This document shows, one piece after another, positions 43,327-52,786 of a stretch of DNA of 64,000 nt; the first letter of the stretch is position 1, and each line of letters begins with the position of its first letter. Below the pieces are notes generated by a model. The model had not been told where the DNA came from, did not search any database, and saw only the letters and a list, made by a program, of their open reading frames with translations. Location: contig NZ_LT629752.1 of the NCBI RefSeq assembly GCF_900105145.1, positions 2,080,001 to 2,144,000 on the forward strand. The letters run 5' to 3'. The position numbers were made by a program, and so were the translations under genes. The DNA comes from Polaribacter sp. KT25b (GTDB lineage Bacteria; Bacteroidota; Bacteroidia; Flavobacteriales; Flavobacteriaceae).

Positions 43327-44367
43327 TTAAGTTAAATTAAAATTCCAATTTAATGTTGGATTGTATGTTAATGTTCCGTTTTTAACCTCTAAAGGACTTT
43401 CAAAATTGTTTGTAAACAAACCTCCAGTTCCTAAACCTTGAGGCAAATTACTTTGTAAAGTATAGGTGAATTGTGCAATTGCATTTAGCCCAATATTACT
43501 TTCTAACGCAGAAGTTATCCACCAATCGCACTTATTTTGTGCTGCAAAATTAATCCATTCTTTACTACCACCAAAACCGCCAATCAAACTTGGTTTTAAA
43601 ATAATAAATTGTGGTTTTATGGTTGCTAATAATTCCTGTTTTTCTTCGGATGTAAAAACACCAATTAATTCTTCATCCAACGCAATTGGCAAAGGTGTTT
43701 TTGCACATAATTCTGCCATTTCTTGCACTTGACCTTGTTTGATAGGTTGTTCTATTGAATGAATTTCTAATGCTGATAATCGCTGTAATTTTTCTAAAGC
43801 ATTTTTTGGATTAAAAGCGCCATTTGCATCAACTCTTAATTCAATTTCTTTGGATGAAAATTCTTTTCTGATGGATTTTAACAACTCAATTTCTGCATCA
43901 AAATCAATGGCTCCAATTTTCATTTTGATACAAGAAAAACCCATTTTTAGTTTTTCTTTGATTTGATTTTTCATGAATTGCTGCGCTCCCATCCAAATTA
44001 AACCATTTATAGCAATAGCTTCTTTTCCTTTTGTAAATTTTGATGGAAATAACTCAAATTCAGATTTACTTTTTAGTGATAAAAAAGCTTGTTCTAATCC
44101 GAATTGAATTGAAGGAAATTCTACAACTACTGATACTAATTTTTCTAAACCAAGATTTATATTAGCACAAACCCAAATTAGTTTTTCTTCATAATTTGAA
44201 ACATCATCAATACTTAACCCTCTAAACAAACCCGTTTCTCCAATTCCTTTTTTACCATTTTTTTCTAAAATAATAAACCACGTTTCTTTTGTTTTTAAAA
44301 TTCCACGAGAAGTTCCACTTGGATTTTTAAAATTAAGAATGTATTTTTTGTAGGTTGCTTTTATCAA
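43327..44367 (-). CDS. menC: o-Succinylbenzoate synthase (enolase superfamily)
   Basis: The 346-aa protein has the enolase-superfamily pattern: KxK in CIKMKIGAIDF, metal ligands Asp in VDANGAFNP, Glu in HSIEQPI and Asp in ALDEELIG, and the second catalytic Lys in IILKPSLIGG. With menE and menA in the same operon the function is dehydration of SHCHC to o-succinylbenzoate. Dipeptide epimerase is the alternative within the fold, less likely given context. Confidence 0.9.
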   Translation of the reverse strand: MIKATYKKYILNFKNPSGTSRGILKTKETWFIILEKNGKKGIGETGLFRGLSIDDVSNYEEKLIWVCANINLGLEKLVSVVVEFPSIQFGLEQAFLSLKSKSEFELFPSKFTKGKEAIAINGLIWMGAQQFMKNQIKEKLKMGFSCIKMKIGAIDFDAEIELLKSIRKEFSSKEIELRVDANGAFNPKNALEKLQRLSALEIHSIEQPIKQGQVQEMAELCAKTPLPIALDEELIGVFTSEEKQELLATIKPQFIILKPSLIGGFGGSKEWINFAAQNKCDWWITSALESNIGLNAIAQFTYTLQSNLPQGLGTGGLFTNNFESPLEVKNGTLTYNPTLNWNFNLT

Positions 44368-44379
44368 AATCAGGAGTTA

Positions 44380-44892
44380 TTATTTTTCTACAAATGCTTT
44401 AAAATTATTTAAATATGTTTGGTCTTGTTCTTTAAAAGTTCCTTTAAAATAAGGAAACATACAAGCCATTAAATACGATTCACTTTGGCAACTAGAGTTT
44501 GATGTAATTGTTGTAATTCCGTTTTTTTCTTCAAAAATATAATCGTCTCGTTTTAACATATTTTCAGCATCGAAAAACAAGGTTACTTTTTCATTTTTAA
44601 CATAGGCAATTACTTTTTGCGTCATTACAATTTCTTGACCTTGATTTTCAATAATGATCTTATAACTGCTTCCAGTTTTTCCAATATTTTCGTTAATCAC
44701 CTCAAAAGATTTTATTTCTGGAATCCAATTTTTAATATTTTCTGATGTACTAAAAGCTTCAAAAACTTCTTCTACAGGTTTATTTATACTAACCTGAGTT
44801 GAATAATTGGTTTCCTTAACTAATAAACCAGTTGCTAAGAAAATAACAACAATAGTTGTGATGATTCCTAAAATTATTTTTATTGTTTTCAT
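44380..44892 (-). CDS. SRPBCC (START/Bet v1-like) protein with N-terminal anchor
   Basis: The 170-aa protein has one N-terminal hydrophobic helix (about residues 5-25) followed by a polyketide-cyclase/SRPBCC fold (about 35-165), with STQVSINKPVEEVFEAFST and NWIPEIKSFEVI. The family forms lipid- or isoprenoid-binding cavities. It lies between menC and menA with 9- to 12-bp gaps, so it is co-expressed; a quinone- or lipid-related role is possible but not shown. Confidence 0.8.
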   Translation of the reverse strand: MKTIKIILGIITTIVVIFLATGLLVKETNYSTQVSINKPVEEVFEAFSTSENIKNWIPEIKSFEVINENIGKTGSSYKIIIENQGQEIVMTQKVIAYVKNEKVTLFFDAENMLKRDDYIFEEKNGITTITSNSSCQSESYLMACMFPYFKGTFKEQDQTYLNNFKAFVEK

Positions 44893-44901
44893 AAATGATA
44901 T

Positions 44902-45828
44902 TTAAAAAATTTGTCCTATTCCAAAAAGAATTGCGAACAAAAAAGTACTTAATGCTACTTTTTTAAGTTCACTATCCAATTCAGCAGGAATATTATTTTG
45001 AGCTACTGTTTTTACATTTTTAATTAACGGAATAAAAGCTACTAAAAAAATAAGTTGATATACCGATTCAAAATCTAAAAAGACATAAACTAATGCAGTA
45101 ATTAATGCAGTAAAAATTAAAAAATAATGATATTTTTTCGCTTTTTCATTTCCTAATTTAACAACTAAAGTATTCTTATTATTCTTTTTATCTTCTAGTT
45201 GATCTCTTAAATTATTTAAATTTAAAACCGCTGTACTTAACAATCCGATAGAAATTGCAGGTAAAAATATTTTAAAATTGATGTTTTTTGTGTACAAAAA
45301 ATAACTTCCTACAACACTTAATAATCCGAAGAAAATAAAAACAAAAACATCGCCAAAACCACTGTAACCATAAGCTGAATTACCAACTGTATATTTAATT
45401 GCAGCTGCAATTGAGGCGATTCCTAATCCTAAAAACAAGATAGAATACCCAAAATTGTCACTCCCAAAAGCAACATAAATCAATAGTAAAGCAATAATTA
45501 AAGTGATAATTGTAGTAATTATCATTGCAGATTTCATTTGTTTTGGTGTAATTGCACCTGATGAAACCATTCTTGCTTCTCCTGTTCTATTTTTATCAGA
45601 ACCTTTTATTCCGTCTCCATAATCGTTTGCAAAATTAGATAATACTTGAAAACCAATTGTGGTTAGAATTGCTAGCCAGAAAATTGGAGTAAACCAAATT
45701 GGAGGTCTTACAAAAATTTCAGTTAGTAGTAAATCATTATTACCTAAATAACTTCCAACAATAATTCCTGATATTGATAAAGGCAATGTTCGTAAACGTG
45801 CTGCTTTTATAAAACTTTTTACATCCAT
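44902..45828 (-). CDS. menA: 1,4-Dihydroxy-2-naphthoate polyprenyltransferase
   Basis: The 308-aa protein is a UbiA-family membrane prenyltransferase with about nine helices. The aspartate-rich motif 1 is NFANDYGDGIKGSDKNR (about residues 65-82) and the second is NNLRDQLEDKKNNK. The MenA-specific start SFIKAARLRTLPLSISGI is present. It attaches the isoprenoid tail to DHNA. Its start overlaps the upstream PH-domain gene by 10 bp. Confidence 0.93.
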   Translation of the reverse strand: MDVKSFIKAARLRTLPLSISGIIVGSYLGNNDLLLTEIFVRPPIWFTPIFWLAILTTIGFQVLSNFANDYGDGIKGSDKNRTGEARMVSSGAITPKQMKSAMIITTIITLIIALLLIYVAFGSDNFGYSILFLGLGIASIAAAIKYTVGNSAYGYSGFGDVFVFIFFGLLSVVGSYFLYTKNINFKIFLPAISIGLLSTAVLNLNNLRDQLEDKKNNKNTLVVKLGNEKAKKYHYFLIFTALITALVYVFLDFESVYQLIFLVAFIPLIKNVKTVAQNNIPAELDSELKKVALSTFLFAILFGIGQIF

Positions 45829-47318
45829 GAAGTCTTGCTAGTTTCTACTTTATATAAAGTATGATTATAAATTTTAATTGCATCCTCGAAACGAATACAC
45901 GGAATATTAATTTTTCCAGAAGCGGTTTGCAGCATAATATCTGCAACGTTGCTTCTTTTTTGAAAAATATTTTGTTTCATTTTTATATTCTGAACCTTAA
46001 AAATTTCTAAATATGTTAAGTGTGTTTCTAATAATCCGCTACCAACTAATAACATCGAATCTGTAATTTTATAAAAACGTTTCTTTACTTTTTTGAGTAC
46101 CAAAAATGTAAGTAAAGGAAATACTAAAATTGCTGAATATAAAATTTCTACTTTCAAAAAAACTAGATATAAACCAACATATAAAATGATTGCAAACAGA
46201 AAAGTAAATAAGAATATTCTACGTTTATAATATTTATCTGGATATTTTTTTTCTCCATTTTCAAGTTCAGTTACATCAAATAAACTTGTTTTTATAATTT
46301 CAATTTGCTCTTTTTTGCAACCTACAATTCTAATTAATTTCTCTTTTTTCTTATTTAATTCTCCACTTACCGCTTGTTTAAAAGTGATAAAAGAAATGCC
46401 TATTAATCGTTTTAAAGGATTTGTAGAAATTGTAATATTTTGAACTTTTTGTTTTTTTAATACAATTGATTTTTTTGTAAACAAACCTTGATTAATTTCA
46501 AAAGCATCTTCTTTTAAATAAGCCGTTAAATTAAAATGTACCAAAAATATTTTAACAAAAGAACTCATCAAAGCTATTACAGTTAATAAAAACAACAAAA
46601 TAGTTATCAGAAAAAAACTTGTAGAAAGCGCATCTGTACTTTCTGAAATAAAACCATCTAACGCTTCTGTTCTTCCTAGACTATCAACAACTTGCTCTAT
46701 TTGCTGAAAAAAACCAATAATAAGCGCTAAAAACAGCATTAAATTTTGAAGATGGTTTTCTGTAAGACTTACTTTAAAAAGTTCTTTTATTCCAATTTTT
46801 ACAAGTGGCTTTTTATCAGTATCAATACTTGTTTTTGTATCAAAATTAGAACTCTTTGAAACAATTTCTTTTAAAGCTTCTGCTTTTGATAATGGCAGCG
46901 CTTTAATAGCAATTTCGGTATCTTTAGAACCTGCAGTTTCTATACTTACTTCAAATACACCAATAATTTGTTGAATAATATTCTGTTTAAAATTGATATT
47001 TTGAATTCTATAAAAAGGAATGGAAGTATTTGTTTTTTTTAAAATTCCTTGTTTTAATATAAAATGATCATTTTCTGTTTTAAATTGAAAATTTTTATAA
47101 ATTAAATAAGCTCTTATCAGTAAAAAAATTAAAACTCCTGCAATACTTAAATAAATATAGGTAAGTTTAATGCTAGATATCTTATTAAAATCTTTGACAA
47201 CAAAAAATAATAAAATCCAAGTTACTCTAATAACTTTGTAAATTAAGTTGAGATATATAACTAAAATCCCTTTCGAAGATTGTCTTGAAAAGTTAGAAAA
47301 ATCAAAAGAATTATTCAT
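45819..47318 (-). CDS. Bacterial PH-domain membrane protein, YdbT-like
   Basis: The 499-aa protein has three bPH2 (YdbS/YdbT-type) domains interleaved with pairs of membrane helices: ENDHFILKQGILKKTNTSIP (about residues 80-150), EINQGLFTKKSIVLKKQKVQ (about 270-345) and a last copy with LLVGSGLLETHLTYLEIFKV (about 405-490). The family is often encoded with a YdbS-like partner, as here with an 8-bp overlap. The function is not established; a role in membrane homeostasis or stress is reported for relatives. Confidence 0.85.
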   Translation of the reverse strand: MNNSFDFSNFSRQSSKGILVIYLNLIYKVIRVTWILLFFVVKDFNKISSIKLTYIYLSIAGVLIFLLIRAYLIYKNFQFKTENDHFILKQGILKKTNTSIPFYRIQNINFKQNIIQQIIGVFEVSIETAGSKDTEIAIKALPLSKAEALKEIVSKSSNFDTKTSIDTDKKPLVKIGIKELFKVSLTENHLQNLMLFLALIIGFFQQIEQVVDSLGRTEALDGFISESTDALSTSFFLITILLFLLTVIALMSSFVKIFLVHFNLTAYLKEDAFEINQGLFTKKSIVLKKQKVQNITISTNPLKRLIGISFITFKQAVSGELNKKKEKLIRIVGCKKEQIEIIKTSLFDVTELENGEKKYPDKYYKRRIFLFTFLFAIILYVGLYLVFLKVEILYSAILVFPLLTFLVLKKVKKRFYKITDSMLLVGSGLLETHLTYLEIFKVQNIKMKQNIFQKRSNVADIMLQTASGKINIPCIRFEDAIKIYNHTLYKVETSKTSWM

Positions 47319-47814
47319 TAATTTTTGTGCTGATAAATTCCTTAATTTCTAATGCTGTTTGTTTGCTAATTCCTTTAATTACCAAGTCGTCACTACTGTC
47401 TCCTGCTGTAAAAACACTTAAAGAAGCTAATTTAAAAAATCTAGAAAACAGACCTTCATCAACTTCTATGTGTTGAATTCTAGAAAACGGAACCGTTGTT
47501 AATTTCCGTAAGAAAATGCCACTCTTATAAGAAATATCTTTTTCTCTAACTGCATATTTTCTTTTTTTGAATCCTACAAACATAAATAGATTTACAAGAA
47601 TAAAAACAACAACAAAAGCGATATAAAAAAGATAAACATAACTATTAATTTCTTCAAAAAGATTAAAATAATCCGCAGAAAATAACCCTATTAAAATGGC
47701 CGTAAAAAGCAACAACACATTTAATAAAATAACTTTTAAATATTTTAAATCAATTGATTTAAAAATTATTTCTGAAATACTTGGATAGTTAGAAACTGTT
47801 TCGTTTTCAAACAT
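47311..47814 (-). CDS. Bacterial PH-domain membrane protein, YdbS-like
   Basis: The 167-aa protein has two membrane helices (about residues 28-48 and 58-78) and one bPH2 domain (about 85-160) with VREKDISYKSGIFLRKLTTV and SRIQHIEVDEGLFSRFF. It is the small partner of the YdbT-like protein downstream (8-bp overlap). The pair is widespread; the function is unclear. Confidence 0.87.
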   Translation of the reverse strand: MFENETVSNYPSISEIIFKSIDLKYLKVILLNVLLLFTAILIGLFSADYFNLFEEINSYVYLFYIAFVVVFILVNLFMFVGFKKRKYAVREKDISYKSGIFLRKLTTVPFSRIQHIEVDEGLFSRFFKLASLSVFTAGDSSDDLVIKGISKQTALEIKEFISTKINE

Positions 47815-47824
47815 GTAAGATTAA

Positions 47825-48217
47825 TTATTTTAATGCTTCTTTAATACTTATTGGAACACCATTTTTTAAAGCTTGTACAAAAGCATCATCATATCTATTT
47901 AAAATTGATGCTCTAAAATTCCTTGCTTCTTCGTAAGTTTCAAATTGCCCTAATCTATATTTTGTTAAATTATCTTCTTCAAAAGTTTGAATATTCTCTA
48001 TATTTTTTAAAACAATATCATTATTTTTTAATGCAGCTATTTGAACAGTAAAATAAATCTCAGGAACCTTTTTAATCTCTTCAACCTCAAGTACAGTTTC
48101 TTTAATAGTATCTAAAACAATAGGATCTTCGGTTTTAAATGTTTCTTTTTTAATTTCATTTTTTCCGCAAGAAATTAAAAAAAGAAATCCAAAAATAAAA
48201 GTATAAAAATATTTCAT
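47825..48217 (-). CDS. SPOR-domain lipoprotein
   Basis: The 130-aa protein has a lipoprotein signal ending in FLISC (Cys17), a short acidic linker and a C-terminal SPOR-like domain (about residues 50-130) with YFTVQIAALKNND and YRLGQFETYEEARNFR. SPOR domains bind denuded peptidoglycan at division sites. The gene lies 10 bp upstream of the PH-domain pair. The amidase at 51579-52697 also ends in a SPOR-like segment. Confidence 0.82.
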   Translation of the reverse strand: MKYFYTFIFGFLFLISCGKNEIKKETFKTEDPIVLDTIKETVLEVEEIKKVPEIYFTVQIAALKNNDIVLKNIENIQTFEEDNLTKYRLGQFETYEEARNFRASILNRYDDAFVQALKNGVPISIKEALK

Positions 48218-48220
48218 AAC

Positions 48221-49000
48221 TTATAAATTATTAGCTTCTGCAATTAATTCTGCTATATCTTTTACAACAACTTCAGTTTCTTTTTCTTTAAATTTAATTC
48301 CGTCTGTCATCATTGTATTGCAATAAGGACAACCTGTAGCAATAATTTGAGGTTTAGTTTCTAAAGCATCTTCTGTTCTTAAAACATTAATTTCTTTATC
48401 CCCTTTTTCTGCATCTTTAAACATTTGTGCACCTCCTGCTCCACAACATAAAGCGGTAGATTTATGGCGTTTCATTTCTGATAAATTTACACCTAACCTT
48501 TTAATTAAATCTCTTGGAGATTCATACACATCATTTCCTCTTCCTAAATAACAAGGATCATGAAATGTAACTCTTTTACCTTTTAAAGTAGTGTCATCAA
48601 TTTTTAAACGACCTTCTGATATTAAATTTTGAATAAATTGTGTGTGATGAAATACTTCATATTTACCTCCTAAACCTGGATATTCATTTTTTAAAGTATT
48701 AAAAGAATGAGGATCGCAAGTAACAATTTTCTTTACTTCATAACCATTCAAAACTTCAATATTCATCATTGCTTGCATCTGAAATAAAAACTCATTTCCA
48801 GCTCTTTTTGCAGCATCGCCTGTAGATGATTCTTCTGTTCCTAAAACTGCAAAATCTACATTTGCTTGATGTAATATTTTAACAAATGCTCTTGATATTT
48901 TTTTTGCTCTATCGTCATAACTTCCTGCTGCGCCAACCCAAAACAACACTTCTGGTTGTTTTCCTTGCGCCATCATGTCTGCCATTGTTGGTACTATCAT
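48221..49000 (-). CDS. (Fe-S)-binding protein with CCG domains, HdrB/LutA-like
   Basis: The 259-aa protein carries two cysteine-rich (CCG) modules: CDPHSFNTLKNEYPGLG with YLGRGNDVYESPRDL, and CCGAGGAQMFKD then GCPYCNTMMTD. These bind Fe-S clusters, as in HdrB, GlpC or LldE. It follows the membrane Fe-S protein at 49213-50529 and probably forms a redox complex with it at the inner membrane. The electron partner is unknown; an ETF- or quinone-linked role is inferred. The start MIVPTMADMMAQGKQ is the usual N terminus of the flavobacterial family. Confidence 0.87.
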   Translation of the reverse strand: MIVPTMADMMAQGKQPEVLFWVGAAGSYDDRAKKISRAFVKILHQANVDFAVLGTEESSTGDAAKRAGNEFLFQMQAMMNIEVLNGYEVKKIVTCDPHSFNTLKNEYPGLGGKYEVFHHTQFIQNLISEGRLKIDDTTLKGKRVTFHDPCYLGRGNDVYESPRDLIKRLGVNLSEMKRHKSTALCCGAGGAQMFKDAEKGDKEINVLRTEDALETKPQIIATGCPYCNTMMTDGIKFKEKETEVVVKDIAELIAEANNL

Positions 49001-49099
49001 AAATTACAAATTTTGAATTATAAATTATGAATTAAATTAACTCGTAATTGATAATTGTTAATTAAAAAATTGTTTATTCGTTGAAACGTTTAATTGTTA

Positions 49100-49152
49100 A
49101 AACTTCTCGATACAAATTTACTCGTTCCTCAAAAATTCACTCGAAGTGACAA
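49100..49152. repeat. Possible degenerate intergenic repeat (palindromic-like)
   Basis: In the 212-bp gap between the two Fe-S genes, aacttctcga (49100-49109) and cactcgaagtgac (49139-49151) are imperfect inverse copies and stand out from the AT-rich surroundings. Comparable ctcgaagtgac intergenic elements occur in flavobacterial genomes, but only one copy is in this window, so the call is weak. Confidence 0.35.
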
Positions 49153-49212
49153 TATTTAGCTACTTTTTCTAAAACATAACTGACAACTGCTCCTGAAAAC
49201 TATAACCTAATT

Positions 49213-50529
49213 TTACTCTTCATTTGCCCAATTCAACCTATCTTGTTGATTGTATTGCCAAGGAGCGCCATTGTTTTCGATATTTGTCATCATCATATTT
49301 AATTCTTGTGGAGCTGCACTTTCTTCCATCACTAAATATCTTCTCATATCTATAATTATAGATAAAGGATCAATATTTACAGGACATTCTTCTACACAAG
49401 CATTACAACTTGTACACGCCCAAAGTTCTTCTGGAGAAATATAATCGTTTAATAATTGCTTTCCGTCATCAACAAAAACACCTTTGTTAGCATCCATATT
49501 TCTACCAACTTCTTCTAAACGATCACGAGTATCCATCATGATTTTTCTTGGTGATAATTCTTTTCCTGTAAGATTTGCAGGACAAGCAGATGTACATCTA
49601 CCACATTCTGTACATGTGTATGCGTTTAATAATTGAACCCAATTTAAATCGGTAACATCACTTGCACCAAATTTTTCTGGCACTGCTTCTTCTGTTCCTT
49701 CTTCTGGTGTTGCATAAGGATCTGCATCTGGATCCATCATTAATTTAACTTCGTTAGTAACAGATTCTAAATTTGTAAATTGCCCCTTCGGATTTAAATT
49801 TGCAAAATAAGTATTAGGAAATGCTAATAAAATATGTAAATGTTTTGAATAATATAAATAGTTTAAGAAAACTAAGATTCCTAAAATATGAATCCACCAA
49901 CAAGTTCTTTCTATTGTATGAAGTGCATCTGGAGAAAATCCATCAAAAAAAGGTGCAATAAATTGACTGATTGTATTTCCAATTCCTGCTGTTTGAAATG
50001 CTGAATCTGTAGCATTCATCACCAAAAATAAAGACATTAAAACCATTTCGAAATACAGAATATAATTTCCATCTTTTTTAGGCCAACCTTTCATTTCTTT
50101 ACTTAAAAAACGCTTGATTTGTGCTACATTTCTTCGTAACCAAAAAATAACAACAGCTATAAAGACTAAGGCTGCTAAAACCTCGAAAAAGCCAATTAAA
50201 AATCCGTAGAAACTATCTCCTAAAACTCCTTGAAAAATTCTATGAGTACCGAATAAACCATCAATAATAATTTCTAAAACTTCTATATTTATGATAATAA
50301 AACCTACATAAACTATAATATGTAAAAATCCAGAAAGTGGTCTTCTTACCATTTTAGATTGCCCAAGAGCAATCTTCATCATATTCTTTAACCGTTCTGG
50401 TTTTTTATCTGATCTATCTATATCTTTTCCTAAATTGATATTTCTAGATAATTTGCGAATGTTTATCACAAAAAAACCAATTCCGGCAATTAATGCCAGT
50501 GCAAAAAACAGGTTTGGTAAGTATTCCAT
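49213..50529 (-). CDS. Membrane [4Fe-4S] dicluster redox protein, HdrC/NarI-like
   Basis: The 438-aa protein has five membrane helices in the first 260 residues, including histidines in helices (SGFLHIIVYVG, HILGILVFLNYLYYSKHLHIL) that may bind heme b. A cytoplasmic dicluster region follows: CTECGRCTSACPANLTGKEL (about 300-320) and CTSCNACVEECPVNIDP (about 368-384). It resembles fused NarI/HdrC-like subunits that pass electrons between the quinone pool and a soluble CCG protein, here the 259-aa product 212 bp downstream. Confidence 0.87.
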   Translation of the reverse strand: MEYLPNLFFALALIAGIGFFVINIRKLSRNINLGKDIDRSDKKPERLKNMMKIALGQSKMVRRPLSGFLHIIVYVGFIIINIEVLEIIIDGLFGTHRIFQGVLGDSFYGFLIGFFEVLAALVFIAVVIFWLRRNVAQIKRFLSKEMKGWPKKDGNYILYFEMVLMSLFLVMNATDSAFQTAGIGNTISQFIAPFFDGFSPDALHTIERTCWWIHILGILVFLNYLYYSKHLHILLAFPNTYFANLNPKGQFTNLESVTNEVKLMMDPDADPYATPEEGTEEAVPEKFGASDVTDLNWVQLLNAYTCTECGRCTSACPANLTGKELSPRKIMMDTRDRLEEVGRNMDANKGVFVDDGKQLLNDYISPEELWACTSCNACVEECPVNIDPLSIIIDMRRYLVMEESAAPQELNMMMTNIENNGAPWQYNQQDRLNWANEE

Positions 50530-50558
50530 AATATCTAAATTGTATTTTAAAACAACTT

Positions 50559-51524
50559 TTATTGAGTTGTTTTGTTAACTTTATTATTTTCTTCGTTATA
50601 AGGTTTTGCTTTTTTCCCGAATAAAGAAAAGTGTACAAATCTTTTAGGGTTCAACTTCATTTCTTTCAACAATTCTTCTAATTCTTTAGACATTGTTGCT
50701 AAATTATTATATAAAGTTTCATCATTTACTAATTTTCCAAAAGTACCTTTTCCTTTATCCATACCATCTAACAAAGAATTTACAGAACTTAAAGTCATTT
50801 CTGCTTTCTTCATTATTTCTCCAATATTAGAATTGGCTAAAGTGTCTGTTACTTTAGATAAGTTTGCTGTAATTGATTTTGTATTTTTTAAAGTTTCTTT
50901 AAAATCTGCAGAACTTTCATTCATTAGAGAATTTACAGAACCTAATGTTGTTCTAAAATCTACAATAGTAAGTTCTAATTCTTGCACAGAATTTCTAAGA
51001 CTTTCTGACGTTTTTTTATCTAAAACATTATTTACTCTATGAAAAAGTGTGTCTGCACTTACAATTACTTTTTCTAATTTTGATTGAATTGGATCTAACC
51101 TCTCACCAATTGACGTAAATAAACTAGATTCTATTTCTCCTTTTAAAAAATCTCCAGAAACTGCGTCTTCACCAGTATAACTTGGTATTATTGCCAAATT
51201 AGAACCAGATAAAGGGTTTGGAGAATAGATTTTTACAACGCTATTTTTAGAGAACTTAAAATCATTATGCATAGAAAATTGAACGATTAAATGTCCTCTT
51301 TTCTCTGGACTTTCATTCAAATTAATTTCATCAACTTTACCAACTTTTAATCCGTTTAAGGTAACTAAACTGGCCTTTGTTAAACCGCCAATATTATTAT
51401 ACTCTACCTTATAATATCTATTATTAGGTTGAAAAAGGTCTTGTCCTTTCAAAAAATTATAGCCCCAAATAAATGCGATTATAACTATAATTAGAACAAT
51501 ACCTGTTTTTAATTCTTTAGACAT
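50559..51524 (-). CDS. MlaD/MCE-family lipid transport protein
   Basis: The 321-aa protein has an N-terminal membrane anchor (about residues 7-24) and an MCE domain (about 38-120) with YKVEYNNIGGLTKASLVTLN and GLKVGKVDEI. A long helical, coiled-coil-like segment follows (about 135-290). It belongs to the MlaD-like substrate-binding proteins that move phospholipids between membranes. The partner ABC subunits are not in the window. It lies 54 bp after the amidase gene. Confidence 0.88.
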   Translation of the reverse strand: MSKELKTGIVLIIVIIAFIWGYNFLKGQDLFQPNNRYYKVEYNNIGGLTKASLVTLNGLKVGKVDEINLNESPEKRGHLIVQFSMHNDFKFSKNSVVKIYSPNPLSGSNLAIIPSYTGEDAVSGDFLKGEIESSLFTSIGERLDPIQSKLEKVIVSADTLFHRVNNVLDKKTSESLRNSVQELELTIVDFRTTLGSVNSLMNESSADFKETLKNTKSITANLSKVTDTLANSNIGEIMKKAEMTLSSVNSLLDGMDKGKGTFGKLVNDETLYNNLATMSKELEELLKEMKLNPKRFVHFSLFGKKAKPYNEENNKVNKTTQ

Positions 51525-51578
51525 AAATAGAAATTTAACAACAAAATTACTGATAATTTTTGGTTGAAGCTATCAAAA

Positions 51579-52697
51579 CTACTCCATTTTATTAGCTTCT
51601 TTAACTGAGATTTTTTCTCCATTTTTAAAGGCAACGACAAATGCAGAAGTATAACCTTTTTGTTTTGCAGTCTTTAAAGACTTTAAAACTTCTTTATATT
51701 GAGATGTAATACCGTAATAATATTTATAATAATTACCAACTTCTACCCTTTGCACTTCTCTTAATCCTTTAAAATTGTAAGATTTTGTAGAAATTAAATT
51801 TCTACCAGATGCAATTTGAACTTTAAATTCGATATCATTTTTAGATGTAACATCAGTTTTAATTTCATTTACAGATGCTGTAACCGTGTTTAGTTTTAAA
51901 TGATCTACATAACTTTCTATAGCCTCTGCAATAGACTTTGCCATTTGTTTTTGACCTGAACTAGAATTTAAAAATCTACCTTCTTTTTTATTTGTTAAAA
52001 AACCTAACTCAACTAAAACACTTGGCATAATCGTTTCTCTTAAAACCTGAAAATTATCTTGTTTTACTTTTCTATCTAATCTTTTTAATTTACTAGTAAA
52101 GTTTTTTTGAATTATACTTGCTATTTCTAAACTCTTATCTAAGTTTTCTTCTTGTAAAAGTGATAAACCAATTACAGATTCTGCTGAGTTTGGATCAAAA
52201 CCTGCATATTTTTCTTTATAATTATCTTCTAAAAGAATAACTGCATTTTCTCTTTTTGCTATTTCTAAGTTTTTTTTATTTCCTCTTAAACCCAAAACAA
52301 AAGTTCCTGCTCCATAAGCATTAGATGTATGAGAATCGCAATGAATTGACACAAATAAATCTGCTTTTGCAGTGTTTGCAATGTCTCCTCTTTTCCAAAG
52401 ATCTATAAAAACATCTTTATTTCTGGTAAAAATAACTTTTATATCTTTTTGTTTTTGCAGTTCTTTACCAACGAGTAAAGCTACATTTAAAGCTATATTT
52501 TTCTCTTTATAACCACTACCTTTTCGTCCTAAATTTCCGGGATCTTTACCTCCATGTCCAGCATCTAAAACGATTGTATAGTTTTTTTGAGCAAAAACTA
52601 TCGTTGATGAAGTGCTCAAAAATGTTATAAAAAATATAACATAAAATAGCTTTTTCAATAGGATATTAAATTTGTGCATTTGTAGAATAATCATCAA
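51579..52697 (-). CDS. N-acetylmuramoyl-L-alanine amidase with C-terminal SPOR-like segment
   Basis: The 372-aa protein has a signal peptide (about residues 12-35, ending VFAQ) and an Amidase_3 domain (about 38-265). Zn ligands are in LDAGHGGKDPGN, the catalytic Glu in MPSVLVELGFLTN, and FVSIHCDSHTSN gives another ligand. A C-terminal SPOR-like domain (about 285-370) includes EFKVQIASGRN and YKYYYGITSQYKEV. It cleaves cell-wall cross-link stems during division. The frame opens with MMIILQMHKFN; the second Met (MHKFN) may be the true start. Confidence 0.88.
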   Translation of the reverse strand: MMIILQMHKFNILLKKLFYVIFFITFLSTSSTIVFAQKNYTIVLDAGHGGKDPGNLGRKGSGYKEKNIALNVALLVGKELQKQKDIKVIFTRNKDVFIDLWKRGDIANTAKADLFVSIHCDSHTSNAYGAGTFVLGLRGNKKNLEIAKRENAVILLEDNYKEKYAGFDPNSAESVIGLSLLQEENLDKSLEIASIIQKNFTSKLKRLDRKVKQDNFQVLRETIMPSVLVELGFLTNKKEGRFLNSSSGQKQMAKSIAEAIESYVDHLKLNTVTASVNEIKTDVTSKNDIEFKVQIASGRNLISTKSYNFKGLREVQRVEVGNYYKYYYGITSQYKEVLKSLKTAKQKGYTSAFVVAFKNGEKISVKEANKME

Positions 52698-52786
52698 TAA
52701 AATTTAACTAATTTTGGCAACTTTAATTTGGTGTTCCAAATATTGAGCCATACTTTTACCTCCATACAAAAATACTATTTATAGCA

